Program-made: the position numbers and the translations under genes | Notes under the pieces: model-generated | Seen by the model: only the letters and a program-made list of their open reading frames with translations | What the model was told of the DNA's origin: nothing | The model's database searches: none | Shown: positions 38,586 to 46,923 of the stretch, one piece after another | Numbering within the stretch: the first letter of the stretch is position 1 | Layout: each line of letters starts with the position of its first letter | Source of the DNA: SHXO01 sp964523885 | GTDB taxonomy: Bacteria > Pseudomonadota > Gammaproteobacteria > Burkholderiales > SHXO01 | Direction: 5' to 3' | Assembly (NCBI GenBank): GCA_964523885.1 | Contig: CAZFYX010000116.1 | Coordinates: forward strand, 24,516 to 88,515 | Length of the DNA: 64,000 bases

Positions 38586-40658
38586 ATGAACTCACTCTAT
38601 CTGATCGTCCCCCTCGCGCCCCTGGCCGGCGCCCTCATCGCCGGCTTTCTGGGGCGGCTGATCGGCACGAAGGCCACCCACCGCATCACCATCCTGGGCG
38701 TGGCGATTGCGTTCGCGGCGTCCATCGCAGTGCTGGTCGACGTGCTGAAGGGGCACACCTTCAACGGCACGCTCTACACCTGGATCACCATCGGCAATGT
38801 GCCGCTGCAGGTGGGCTTCCTGATCGACTCGCTGTCCGCGGTGATGATGGTGGTGGTGACCTTCGTCTCGCTGATGGTGCACGTCTACACCATCGGCTAC
38901 ATGCAGGGCGATCCGGGTTACCAGCGCTTCTTCAGCTACATCTCGCTGTTCACCTTCTCGATGCTGATGCTGGTGATGTCCAACAACTTCCTGCAGCTGT
39001 TCTTCGGCTGGGAAGCGGTCGGACTGGTCTCCTACCTGCTGATCGGCTTCTGGTACACGCGCCCCACGGCGATCTTCGCCAACCTCAAGGCGTTCCTAGT
39101 CAACCGGGTCGGCGACTTCGGCTTCCTGCTCGGCATCGCGCTGGTGCTGATGCACTTCAACAGCCTGGACTACGCCGCGGTGTTCCAGGCCGCGCCGGCT
39201 GCGGCCGCCAGGACCGTCGAGCTGGTCTCGGGCTGGCAGTGGTCGCTGCTGACGGTCATCTGCCTGCTGCTCTTCGTCGGCGCAATGGGCAAGTCGGCGC
39301 AGTTCCCGCTGCACGTCTGGCTGCCCGACTCGATGGAAGGCCCCACGCCGATCTCGGCCCTGATCCATGCGGCGACGATGGTGACCGCGGGCATCTTCAT
39401 GGTCGCCCGCATGTCGCCGCTGTTCGAGCTGTCCACAACGGCCCTGAGCGTGGTGCTGATCGTGGGCAGCATCACCGCGTTCTTCATGGGCCTGCTGGGC
39501 ATCGTGATGAACGACATCAAGCGGGTGGTCGCGTACTCGACGCTCTCGCAGCTCGGCTACATGACCGTGGCGCTGGGCGCGGGCGCCTACGCGGCGGGCA
39601 TGTTCCACCTGGTGACACACGCCTTCTTCAAGGCGCTGCTGTTCCTGGCCGCCGGCTCGGTGATCATCGCCATGCACCACGAGCAGGACATGCGGCGCAT
39701 GGGCGGCCTGCGCAAGTACATGCCGATCACCTGGCTCACGTCGGTGATCGGGTCGCTCGCGCTGTGCGGCATCCCGCCGTTCGCGGGCTTCTTCTCCAAG
39801 GACGCGATCCTCGAGGCCGTGCACCTGTCCAGCACCCCGGGCCACGGCATCGCCTACCTCTCGGTGCTGTCGGGCGTGTTCATCACCTCCCTGTACACCT
39901 TCCGGATGCTGTTCCTGACCTTCCACGGCAAGGAGCGCTTCCACGAACCGGTCGCCGCCCATGTCCAGGCCGATCCGCCGGCGGGTCACGCCGGGCAAGA
40001 GGACCATGCCCACGCTGCCCCCGGTCACGACGACCACGGTCACGACGACCGCGGCCATGATGACCATGGCCACCACGGCGGACCGCCGAAGGAATCGCCG
40101 TGGGTCGTGACCCTGCCGCTGGTGATGCTGGCGATCCCGTCCGTCTACGCCGGCTGGGCCTACATCGAGCCCTTCCTGTTCGGCGACTTCTTCAAGGGCG
40201 CGATCCAGACCAACCCGGCGACCAGCCCGCTGGCGAAGATGGCCGAGGAGTTCCATGGCCCCGCCGCCTTCGCGCTGCACGGCCTGCAGTCGCTGCCGTT
40301 CTGGCTCGCGATCGCAGGGCTCGTGACCGCCTGGTTCCTGTACCTGAAGAGTCCCGCCCTGCCTGGCCGGATCGCGGACGGCGCGAAGGGGCTGTACCGC
40401 CTGCTCGCCAACAAGTACTACCTCGACGACATCAACCAGTTCGTCTTCGCCGGTGGCGCGCGGCGCCTCGGCGGGCTGCTGTGGAAAGTGGGCGACGTGA
40501 CCATCATCGACGGCTTCTTCGTGAACGGGGCGGCGCGCGTGGTCGGGTGGTGCTCCGCCGTGATCCGGCGCGTGCAGTCGGGCTTCGTGTACCACTACGC
40601 GTTCATGATGATCATCGGCGTGTTCATCCTGCTCACCCTCTGGATTGCCCGCACCTGA
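38586..40658 (+). CDS. nuoL: NADH-quinone oxidoreductase subunit L
   Basis: Antiporter-like distal proton pump subunit with the long lateral helix; 690 residues. Conserved FFGWEAVGLVSYLLIGFWY and the LHVWLPDSMEGPTPISALIHAATMV region with the functional Lys, Glu and His. An unusual His/Asp/Gly-rich cytoplasmic or periplasmic loop at about residues 458-500 contains repeated HDDHGHDD-like words and could bind metal. C-terminal part includes the NKYYLDDINQFVFAGGAR segment. Confidence 0.97.
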   Translation: MNSLYLIVPLAPLAGALIAGFLGRLIGTKATHRITILGVAIAFAASIAVLVDVLKGHTFNGTLYTWITIGNVPLQVGFLIDSLSAVMMVVVTFVSLMVHVYTIGYMQGDPGYQRFFSYISLFTFSMLMLVMSNNFLQLFFGWEAVGLVSYLLIGFWYTRPTAIFANLKAFLVNRVGDFGFLLGIALVLMHFNSLDYAAVFQAAPAAAARTVELVSGWQWSLLTVICLLLFVGAMGKSAQFPLHVWLPDSMEGPTPISALIHAATMVTAGIFMVARMSPLFELSTTALSVVLIVGSITAFFMGLLGIVMNDIKRVVAYSTLSQLGYMTVALGAGAYAAGMFHLVTHAFFKALLFLAAGSVIIAMHHEQDMRRMGGLRKYMPITWLTSVIGSLALCGIPPFAGFFSKDAILEAVHLSSTPGHGIAYLSVLSGVFITSLYTFRMLFLTFHGKERFHEPVAAHVQADPPAGHAGQEDHAHAAPGHDDHGHDDRGHDDHGHHGGPPKESPWVVTLPLVMLAIPSVYAGWAYIEPFLFGDFFKGAIQTNPATSPLAKMAEEFHGPAAFALHGLQSLPFWLAIAGLVTAWFLYLKSPALPGRIADGAKGLYRLLANKYYLDDINQFVFAGGARRLGGLLWKVGDVTIIDGFFVNGAARVVGWCSAVIRRVQSGFVYHYAFMMIIGVFILLTLWIART

Positions 40659-40686
40659 TGCCCGCCCGCACGAAACAACAACAACG

Positions 40687-42168
40687 ATGCTGCTAGGAAT
40701 CCCCCTCCTCAGCCTGGTGATCTGGGTCCCGCTGGTCGCCGGGATCGTCGTCATGGCCACCGGTTCCGACCGCCATGCCGCCACGGCCCGCTGGCTGGCG
40801 CTGATCGGCGCCGTGCTCGGGCTGCTGGTCGCGCTGCCCCTGTGGAGCCAGTTCGATCCCGCCGCGCATGGCTTCCAGTTCCAGGAGCAGGCGCCCTGGA
40901 TCCCGGCCTTGAACATCAACTACCACCTGGGCATCGACGGCATCTCGCTCCTGCTGATCCTGCTCAACAGCTTCACCACCGTGCTGGTGGTGCTGGCCGG
41001 CTGGAAGGTGATCCAGTCGCGCGTGGCGCAGTACATGGCGGCGTTCCTGCTGCTCTCAGGCCTGATGAACGGCGTGTTCTGCGCCCTGGACGCCGCGCTG
41101 TTCTACGTGTTCTTCGAGGCCACGCTGATCCCGATGTTCATCATCATCGGCGTGTGGGGCGGTCCCAACCGCATGTATGCGGCGGTCAAGTTCTTCCTCT
41201 ACACCCTGCTGGGCTCGCTGCTCACCCTGGTCGCGCTGATCTACCTGTACCGGCTGAGCGGCAACTTCTCCCTGCCCGAGTGGTACAAGCTCAAGATCGG
41301 GCTCGGCCCGCAGGTGCTGGTGTTCCTCGCCTTCTTCATGGCCTTCGCCGTGAAGGTGCCGATGTGGCCGGTGCACACCTGGCTGCCGGACGCGCACGTC
41401 GAGGCCCCCACCGGCGGCTCGGTCGTGCTGGCCGCGATCATGCTCAAGCTCGGCGGCTACGGCTTCCTGCGGCTGTCGCTGCCGATCGTCCCAGACGCCG
41501 CCCACCAGCTCGCCGGGTTCGTCATCGCGATCTCGCTGATCGCCGTCGTCTACATCGGCCTGGTCGCGCTGGTGCAGAACGACATGAAGAAGCTGATCGC
41601 CTATTCGTCGATCTCGCACATGGGCTTCGTCACCCTGGGCATCTTCATCTTCAACGAGGCCGGGATGCAGGGCGCGATCCTGCAGATGATCTCCCATGGC
41701 TTCGTCTCCGGCGCGCTGTTCCTGTGCGTCGGCGTGCTGTACGACCGCATGCACTCGCGCCAGATCGCGGACTACGGCGGGGTGGTCAACACCATGCCGG
41801 TCTTCGCGGCCTTCTTCATGCTGTTCGCGATGGCGAACTCGGGCCTGCCGGGCACCAGCGGGTTCATCGGCGAGTTCCTGGTGACGCTGGGCGCGGTGAA
41901 GGTCAACTTCTGGTACGCGGCGCTCGCGGCCACCACGCTGATCTTCGGCGCCGCCTATTCGCTGTGGATGTACAAGCGCGTGATCTTCGGCGCCGTGGCC
42001 AACCACCACGTTGCGGCGCTGAAGGACATCACCGCTCGCGAAGCGCTGATCCTGGCGCTGCTCGCCGTCGCGGTGCTCGGGATGGGCCTGTATCCGCAGC
42101 CGATGAACGCGATGCTGAACACCTCGATCGCCGACCTGCTGGCGCTCGCGGCGGCGAGCAAGTTGTGA
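40687..42168 (+). CDS. nuoM: NADH-quinone oxidoreductase subunit M
   Basis: Antiporter-like proton pump subunit, 493 residues, about 14 transmembrane helices. FYVFFEATLIPMFIIIGVWGG holds the key Glu; the VPMWPVHTWLPDAHVEAPTGGSV block and the Lys in HMGFVTLG region are intact. I chose the ATG at 40687; the frame runs back to a TTG inside nuoL. The region before the ATG is a CAA-rich run without an SD. Confidence 0.97.
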   Translation: MLLGIPLLSLVIWVPLVAGIVVMATGSDRHAATARWLALIGAVLGLLVALPLWSQFDPAAHGFQFQEQAPWIPALNINYHLGIDGISLLLILLNSFTTVLVVLAGWKVIQSRVAQYMAAFLLLSGLMNGVFCALDAALFYVFFEATLIPMFIIIGVWGGPNRMYAAVKFFLYTLLGSLLTLVALIYLYRLSGNFSLPEWYKLKIGLGPQVLVFLAFFMAFAVKVPMWPVHTWLPDAHVEAPTGGSVVLAAIMLKLGGYGFLRLSLPIVPDAAHQLAGFVIAISLIAVVYIGLVALVQNDMKKLIAYSSISHMGFVTLGIFIFNEAGMQGAILQMISHGFVSGALFLCVGVLYDRMHSRQIADYGGVVNTMPVFAAFFMLFAMANSGLPGTSGFIGEFLVTLGAVKVNFWYAALAATTLIFGAAYSLWMYKRVIFGAVANHHVAALKDITAREALILALLAVAVLGMGLYPQPMNAMLNTSIADLLALAAASKL

Positions 42169-42173
42169 ACGGA

Positions 42174-42349
42174 CAGGCCCCAGGCGCTACGCGCCAGACG
42201 CAAGGCAAATGCCAGGCTCTAGGCTCGAGGCGCGAGACGCCAGATTTCAAGCGCGGAGCTTGGCACCGCACAACCCCCTGGGGTCTGGAGCCTAGAGCCT
42301 CGGGCCTCTCACTCTGGCGTCTGGAGCCTAGGGCCTAGAGCCTGGAGCG
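42174..42349. repeat. Palindromic iteron element A6 (nuoM/nuoN gap), tandem form
   Basis: The largest A element, with the right arm apparently doubled (CTGGGGTCTGGAGCC and again CTGGCGTCTGGAGCC). The left arm has GGCGCTACGCGCCAGACG and CGAGACGCCAGATTTCAAG. The core near 42251-42270 is degenerate (GCGGAGC-TTG-GCACCGC). The end GCCTGGAGCGAAGC is identical to that before nuoE and gives nuoN its GGAG SD. Confidence 0.9.
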
Positions 42350-42354
42350 AAGCG

Positions 42355-43809
42355 ATGACCCTCGAAGACCTGAACCTGCTGCCGGCGCTGCCGGAGATCG
42401 TCCTGCTCTGTGCGACATCGGTCATCGTGATCGTCGACCTGTTCCTCGATGACTCGCGGCGGCACCTGTCGTACCTGATGACGCTGGCCACGCTCGCGGC
42501 TGCCGCCATCCTCGTGATTGCCGTGGCCCAGCCCGAGACGGCGTATGCGTTCAACGGGATGTTCGTCGCCGATCCCCTGGCCAACGTGCTGAAGGTGGCG
42601 GCCATCATCGCGGTCGCCGCGACGTTGGTCTATTACCGCGTATACGCGCGCAGCCGCCAGCTGTTCCGCGGCGAGTTCTTCGTGCTGTCCCTGTTCGCGA
42701 CGCTCGGGATGATGGTGATGATCTCGGCGGCCCACTTCCTCACCCTGTACCTGGGCCTGGAGCTGATGTCGCTCAGCCTCTATTCCATGGTGGCCCTGCA
42801 GCGCGATTCCGCGCGCAGCACCGAGGCGGCGATGAAGTACTTCGTGCTCGGTGCCTTGTCCTCGGGCATGCTGCTCTATGGCATGTCCATGGTGTACGGC
42901 GCGACCGGCAGCCTGGCGATCAGCGAGATCGCGGCGAAGGCGGCGTCGTCCACCGCGCTGACCGGGGTGATGGTGTTCGGCATCGTCTTCATCGTGGCCG
43001 GGATCGGCTTCAAGCTCGGCGCGGTGCCGTTCCACATGTGGGTGCCCGACGTCTACCACGGCGCGCCCACGCCGGTCACCCTGCTCATCGGCTCGGCACC
43101 GAAGCTCGCGGCGATGGCCTTCGTCTTCCGCGTGCTGATCGAGGCCCTGGGGGCGCCGGCACTCCTGACGCAGTGGCAGGACATGCTCGTGCTGCTGTCG
43201 GTGCTCTCGATGGCGGTGGGCAACATCACGGCGATCGCGCAGACCAACATCAAGCGCATGCTGGCCTACTCGACCATCGCGCACATGGGCTTCTTCCTGC
43301 TGGGCATCGTCGCCGGCACGCCGGACGGCTACGCCGCGGCGATGTTCTACGCGGTGGTGTACGTGCTGATGACCCTGGCCACCTTCGGCATGATCATGCT
43401 GCTCTCGCGCGAGGGCTTCGAGGCCGAGAACCTGGACGACTTCAGGGGCCTGAACCAGCGCAACCGCTGGTACGCCTTCCTGATGCTGCTGGTGATGTTC
43501 TCGCTCACCGGCATTCCCGTCATGCTCGGCTTCTGGGCCAAGCTGGCGGTCCTGCAGGCCGCGTTCGCCGCGGGGTACACCGGGCTGGTGGTGGCGGCGG
43601 TGATGTTCTCGCTGATCGGCGCCTTCTACTACCTGCGCGTGGTCAGGCTGATGTATTTCGACGAACCGGTGGACAGCAGCCCGATCGTGGATACCGGCGA
43701 CCAGCGTGCAGTCATCACCGTCAACGGCCTCGCGCTGCTGGTCCTCGGGATTGCGCCCGGCTGGCTGCTGGCCCTGTGCCAGCAGGCGATCACCGCCTCC
43801 CTGCACTAG
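42355..43809 (+). CDS. nuoN: NADH-quinone oxidoreductase subunit N
   Basis: Third antiporter-like subunit, 484 residues, about 14 helices. Contains LYLGLELMSLSLYSMVAL with the channel Glu, the FKLGAVPFHMWVPDVYHGAPTPV block and the AYSTIAHMGFFLLG helix. Last nuo gene; a perfect 8-bp hairpin (CCGGCGCG/CGCGCCGG, 43819-43835) follows before the Nudix gene, without a U-tract. Confidence 0.98.
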   Translation: MTLEDLNLLPALPEIVLLCATSVIVIVDLFLDDSRRHLSYLMTLATLAAAAILVIAVAQPETAYAFNGMFVADPLANVLKVAAIIAVAATLVYYRVYARSRQLFRGEFFVLSLFATLGMMVMISAAHFLTLYLGLELMSLSLYSMVALQRDSARSTEAAMKYFVLGALSSGMLLYGMSMVYGATGSLAISEIAAKAASSTALTGVMVFGIVFIVAGIGFKLGAVPFHMWVPDVYHGAPTPVTLLIGSAPKLAAMAFVFRVLIEALGAPALLTQWQDMLVLLSVLSMAVGNITAIAQTNIKRMLAYSTIAHMGFFLLGIVAGTPDGYAAAMFYAVVYVLMTLATFGMIMLLSREGFEAENLDDFRGLNQRNRWYAFLMLLVMFSLTGIPVMLGFWAKLAVLQAAFAAGYTGLVVAAVMFSLIGAFYYLRVVRLMYFDEPVDSSPIVDTGDQRAVITVNGLALLVLGIAPGWLLALCQQAITASLH

Positions 43810-43857
43810 TTCGTGTCGCCGGCGCGACGCGCCGGTATTCCTGCCGAGGTCGCCCCG

Positions 43858-44415
43858 ATGCCCTCCGACTTCACCGAGAAGCAGCTGTCCAGCCGCACCG
43901 CCTATGCGGGGCGGCTGCTGCGCGTGCACGAGGACGAGGTGGAACTGCCCGACGGGGGGCACGCCCGCCGCGAGTACATCCTCCACCCGGGTGCGGTCGT
44001 CATCCTGCCGTTCGTCGACGAGAACACGCTGCTGCTGGAGCACCAGTTCCGCTATCCACTGCAGCGTCACTTCCTCGAGCTGCCCGCGGGCAAGATCGAA
44101 AAGGGCGAGGCGCCCGAGCTCACCGCGCAGCGCGAGCTGCTGGAGGAGACCGGCTACGTGGCCCGGCACTGGGAGTTCCTCACCACGCTGCACCCGTGCG
44201 TGGGCTATTCCGACGAGCGCATCGAGCTGTTCCTCGCCCGCGACCTGCGGTTCGAAGGCCACCCCGGCGAGGACGACGAGTTCATCGAGACGATCAACCT
44301 CTCGATCGACGTGCTGCTGGAGAAGATCTTCGCGCGCGAACTGACGGAGGCGAAGACGATTCTCGGGGTGCTCTGGGCGGACCGGTTGAGAAAGGCGGTC
44401 ACGGGCACGGCGTGA
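43858..44415 (+). CDS. Nudix hydrolase, ADP-ribose pyrophosphatase-like
   Basis: 185 residues. The Nudix box is complete: GKIEKGEAPELTAQRELLEETGY, matching Gx5Ex7REUxEExGU. The flanking LLLEHQFRYPLQRHFLELPAG and HPGAVVILPF resemble ADP-ribose pyrophosphatases (NudF-like) that follow nuo operons in betaproteobacteria, so ADP-ribose or NADH-derived substrates are likely. The start at 43858 fits the family; a GTG at 43813 would add 15 residues. The final residues and stop (AVTGTA) lie within GCGTGA-type iterons of repeat D. Confidence 0.9.
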   Translation: MPSDFTEKQLSSRTAYAGRLLRVHEDEVELPDGGHARREYILHPGAVVILPFVDENTLLLEHQFRYPLQRHFLELPAGKIEKGEAPELTAQRELLEETGYVARHWEFLTTLHPCVGYSDERIELFLARDLRFEGHPGEDDEFIETINLSIDVLLEKIFARELTEAKTILGVLWADRLRKAVTGTA

Positions 44416-44558
44416 AAGCAACGGCGTGACAGAAAGACCGGTGACAGGAAAACGCGTGACCGGTACTGCGTGACAGAACAGCCTGACCCGGCACGTCGTC
44501 ACGCCGTTCGGTCACGCCCTTTTGCCACGCCGTTCCTGTCGCCGGTCTCTCTGTCACG
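44414..44558. repeat. Palindromic iteron element D1 (Nudix/feoA gap)
   Basis: Built of GCGTGAC and GGTGACAG words. 44425-44450 and 44533-44558 are reverse complements at 24 of 26 positions; inner arms hold CGTCACGCCGTT and GGTCACGCCC. The same logic as the A, B and C elements but with an unrelated word. The right end covers the -35 area of the feoA promoter. Confidence 0.88.
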
Positions 44559-44576
44559 TGGAACCTGTCACTGCTC

Positions 44577-44599
44577 TATAATTGGGAACCGTTCTCATC
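44577..44599 (+). promoter_or_regulatory. feoAB promoter -10 with Fur box
   Basis: A perfect TATAAT (44577-44582) is followed at once by TGGGAAC-C-GTTCTCA (44583-44598), a 7-1-7 inverted repeat with one mismatch that resembles the Fur operator form TGAGAAT-N-ATTCTCA. Binding of Fe-Fur here would block initiation. No good -35 hexamer is seen at the right distance (TGTCAC at 44552). Confidence 0.65.
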
Positions 44600-44616
44600 T
44601 CAGCCCCCGGCAGCGC

Positions 44617-44853
44617 ATGCGTCTCAGCGAGCTCCAGGACCAGGTCACCGCGGTAGTCACGGCGGTGGAAGACCGCGTGCCCGCTGATCCCATCGCACGC
44701 CGTCTGCGCGAGCTCGGTTTCGTGCGCGGCGAGCCGGTCCGCATCGTGGCGCGGGGACCGGTCCGGAAGGACCCGGTACTGGTGCAGGTGGGCTTCACGC
44801 GCTTCGCCCTGCGCAAGGCAGAGGCCGACCGCGTCATGGTCGACCAGGCGTGA
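44617..44853 (+). CDS. feoA: Ferrous iron transport protein FeoA
   Basis: Small cytoplasmic SH3-like partner of FeoB, 78 residues. The RRLRELGFVRGEPVRIVARGP core matches FeoA. Start ATG 44617; the frame is open upstream through repeat D but those residues are not FeoA-like. Fourteen bases before feoB, under the predicted Fur-controlled promoter. Confidence 0.92.
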   Translation: MRLSELQDQVTAVVTAVEDRVPADPIARRLRELGFVRGEPVRIVARGPVRKDPVLVQVGFTRFALRKAEADRVMVDQA

Positions 44854-44866
44854 GGCGCGCCGCACC

Positions 44867-46696
44867 GTGTCTGCACTGCGCATCGCACTCGTCGGCAGTC
44901 CCAACTGCGGCAAGACGGCACTCTTCAACCTCCTCACCGGCAGCCGCCAGAAGGTCGCCAACTACGCCGGCGTAACCGTCGAGCGCAAGGAGGGCGGCTT
45001 CTCCACCCCGTCGGGCCGCCTCGTGCGCGTGCTCGACCTGCCTGGCGCGTACAGCCTCACGCCCACGAGTCTGGACGAGAGCATCACGCGCGACGTGTGC
45101 CTGGGGCACCATCGAGGCGAGAGCAAACCCGATCTGGTGGTGTGCGTGGTCGATGCCACCAACCTGCGCCTGCACCTGCGCTTCGCGCTGGAGGTGCGTG
45201 CGCTCGGCCTGCCGATGATCCTCGCGCTCAACATGAGCGACGCGGCGAAGCGGCGCGGCATCCGCATCGACCGCGCTGCGCTTCAGCAACGCCTCGGCGT
45301 GCCGGTGGTCGAGACGGTGGCGGTGCGCCACGGCGGCGCGGCCCAGCTGATCGAGCGGCTGGAAGCGCAGCATCCCACCAATCCCCCGATGGTTGCCCCC
45401 GTCGAGGATGTGCACGCCGAGGTCAACCGCATCCTGGCGGCCGCCGTGGCGATGCCCAGCCGGACCGCGGCAATCGACGACGCGATGGATCGTGCGGTGC
45501 TGCATCCGGTGTGGGGTCTGCTGATCCTGTTTGTCGCCCTGTTCCTGATCTTCCAGGCGGTGTTCGCCTGGGCCGCCTTGCCGATGGAGTGGATCAAGGG
45601 CGGCATGGAAGGTCTCGGCCAACTGGTCCGGGGCGTGCTGCCCGAAGGTCCGTTGCAGAGCCTGCTGGTGGACGGGGTGATCGCCGGCACCGGCAGCGTG
45701 CTGGTATTCCTGCCGCAGATCCTGATCCTGTTCCTGTTCATCCTGTTTCTGGAGGAGTCCGGCTACCTGCCGCGTGCGGCCTTCCTGCTCGACCGCCTGA
45801 TGGTCGGCGTGGGCCTGACCGGCCGCTCCTTCATTCCGCTGCTGTCGAGCTTCGCGTGCGCGATCCCGGGCATCATGGCCACGCGCACGATCCAGGACGA
45901 GCGTGATCGCATGGCGACCATCCTGGTCGCGCCGCTCATGACCTGCTCCGCGCGCCTGCCGGTGTATGCCCTGTTGATCGGCGCGTTCGTACCGCAGCGC
46001 GAAGTGCTGCGCTGGTTCAACCTGCAGGGCGTGGTGCTGTTCACCCTGTACGCCGCGGGGATCGTCAGCGCGCTGGTGGTCGCGTGGGTGATGAAGCGGC
46101 TCAGCCGGGACCGTTCCGAGCGCCCGCTGCTGCTCGAGCTGCCTTCGTACCGGTTGCCGCACCCGCGCGATCTCGCGCTCGGCCTGTGGGAGCGGGCGCG
46201 CATCTTCCTCGTGCGCGTGGGCAAGATCATCCTCGGGTTGACCGTGCTGCTGTGGTTCCTGTCCAGCTTTCCGGCGCCGCCGCCGGGCGCGACCGAGCCC
46301 GCGATCAACTACAGCCTGGCCGGGCGCATCGGCCACGCGATGGAGCCGCTGTTCGCGCCGGTGGGCTTCAACTGGCAGATCTGCATCGCGCTGATCCCGG
46401 GCATGGCGGCGCGCGAAGTGGCGGTAAGCTCGCTCGCCACGGTGTACGCGCTCTCGGCCGCCAGCGAGAATGCGGCCGAGGCGCTGTCTCCCATCGTCGC
46501 GGCGCAGTGGTCGCTCGCCACTGCCCTGGCCATGCTGGCCTGGTACGTGTTTGCCCCGCAGTGCCTGTCCACCCTGGCGGTCATGCGGCGCGAGACCAAC
46601 TCCTGGCGCACGCCGGCTATCGCGACGGTCTATCTGTTCGGGCTCGCCTACCTGGCGGCGTTCCTCGCCTTCCAGATCACGAGCCGGCTGGCATGA
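44867..46696 (+). CDS. feoB: Ferrous iron transporter FeoB
   Basis: GTP-gated Fe2+ importer of the inner membrane, 609 residues, the short form common in betaproteobacteria (E. coli has 773). N-terminal G domain: G1 GSPNCGKT, G2 region NYAGVTVERKEG, G3 DLPGAYSL, G4 NMSD. The membrane part has the Gate motifs with Cys (SFACAIPGIMATR and LMTCSARLPVYALL). GTG start. The stop overlaps the next small gene (ATGA). Confidence 0.97.
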   Translation: MSALRIALVGSPNCGKTALFNLLTGSRQKVANYAGVTVERKEGGFSTPSGRLVRVLDLPGAYSLTPTSLDESITRDVCLGHHRGESKPDLVVCVVDATNLRLHLRFALEVRALGLPMILALNMSDAAKRRGIRIDRAALQQRLGVPVVETVAVRHGGAAQLIERLEAQHPTNPPMVAPVEDVHAEVNRILAAAVAMPSRTAAIDDAMDRAVLHPVWGLLILFVALFLIFQAVFAWAALPMEWIKGGMEGLGQLVRGVLPEGPLQSLLVDGVIAGTGSVLVFLPQILILFLFILFLEESGYLPRAAFLLDRLMVGVGLTGRSFIPLLSSFACAIPGIMATRTIQDERDRMATILVAPLMTCSARLPVYALLIGAFVPQREVLRWFNLQGVVLFTLYAAGIVSALVVAWVMKRLSRDRSERPLLLELPSYRLPHPRDLALGLWERARIFLVRVGKIILGLTVLLWFLSSFPAPPPGATEPAINYSLAGRIGHAMEPLFAPVGFNWQICIALIPGMAAREVAVSSLATVYALSAASENAAEALSPIVAAQWSLATALAMLAWYVFAPQCLSTLAVMRRETNSWRTPAIATVYLFGLAYLAAFLAFQITSRLA

Positions 46697-46896
46697 GCGT
46701 CTACGCGATCTTCGAGACGACGGTGGTGGGTGCAGCAGTGGCTGCGGGCGCGTTGTCGGCCCTGCGGACGTTCGCGCCTGGGACGTTCAGGCGCCTGCTG
46801 CCCTGGAAAAAGAGGGCAGCGCAATCGCAATCGAACGCTTGCGGCACGTGCAGCACTTGCGGGGGATGCGACCGGCGCGATGCCGGATCGGGTTGA
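46693..46896 (+). CDS. FeoB-associated small Cys-rich membrane protein
   Basis: 67 residues. One N-terminal hydrophobic segment (about 4-25) is followed by a basic stretch (FRRLLPWKKR) and a Cys-rich tail CGTCSTCGGC. It overlaps the feoB stop by four bases, so it is translationally coupled. It looks like the FeoB-associated/DUF6587-type proteins that replace FeoC in many betaproteobacteria. Metal or Fe-S binding by the Cys cluster is inferred. Confidence 0.75.
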   Translation: MSVYAIFETTVVGAAVAAGALSALRTFAPGTFRRLLPWKKRAAQSQSNACGTCSTCGGCDRRDAGSG

Positions 46897-46923
46897 TCCC
46901 AACGGAGGCTGCGCCAGCGCGAC

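Noticed and set aside
43813..43857. GTG start for the Nudix gene
   Set aside because: The added residues come from the hairpin after nuoN and are not family-like; ATG 43858 gives the usual N-terminus.
44470..44616. N-terminal extension of FeoA through repeat D
   Set aside because: The extension is encoded by the iteron palindrome and the promoter with Fur box; FeoA similarity begins at 44617.
46897..46923. Terminator between the small feo gene and the GGDEF-EAL gene
   Set aside because: The 27 bases between these convergent genes hold no stable stem with a U-tract.
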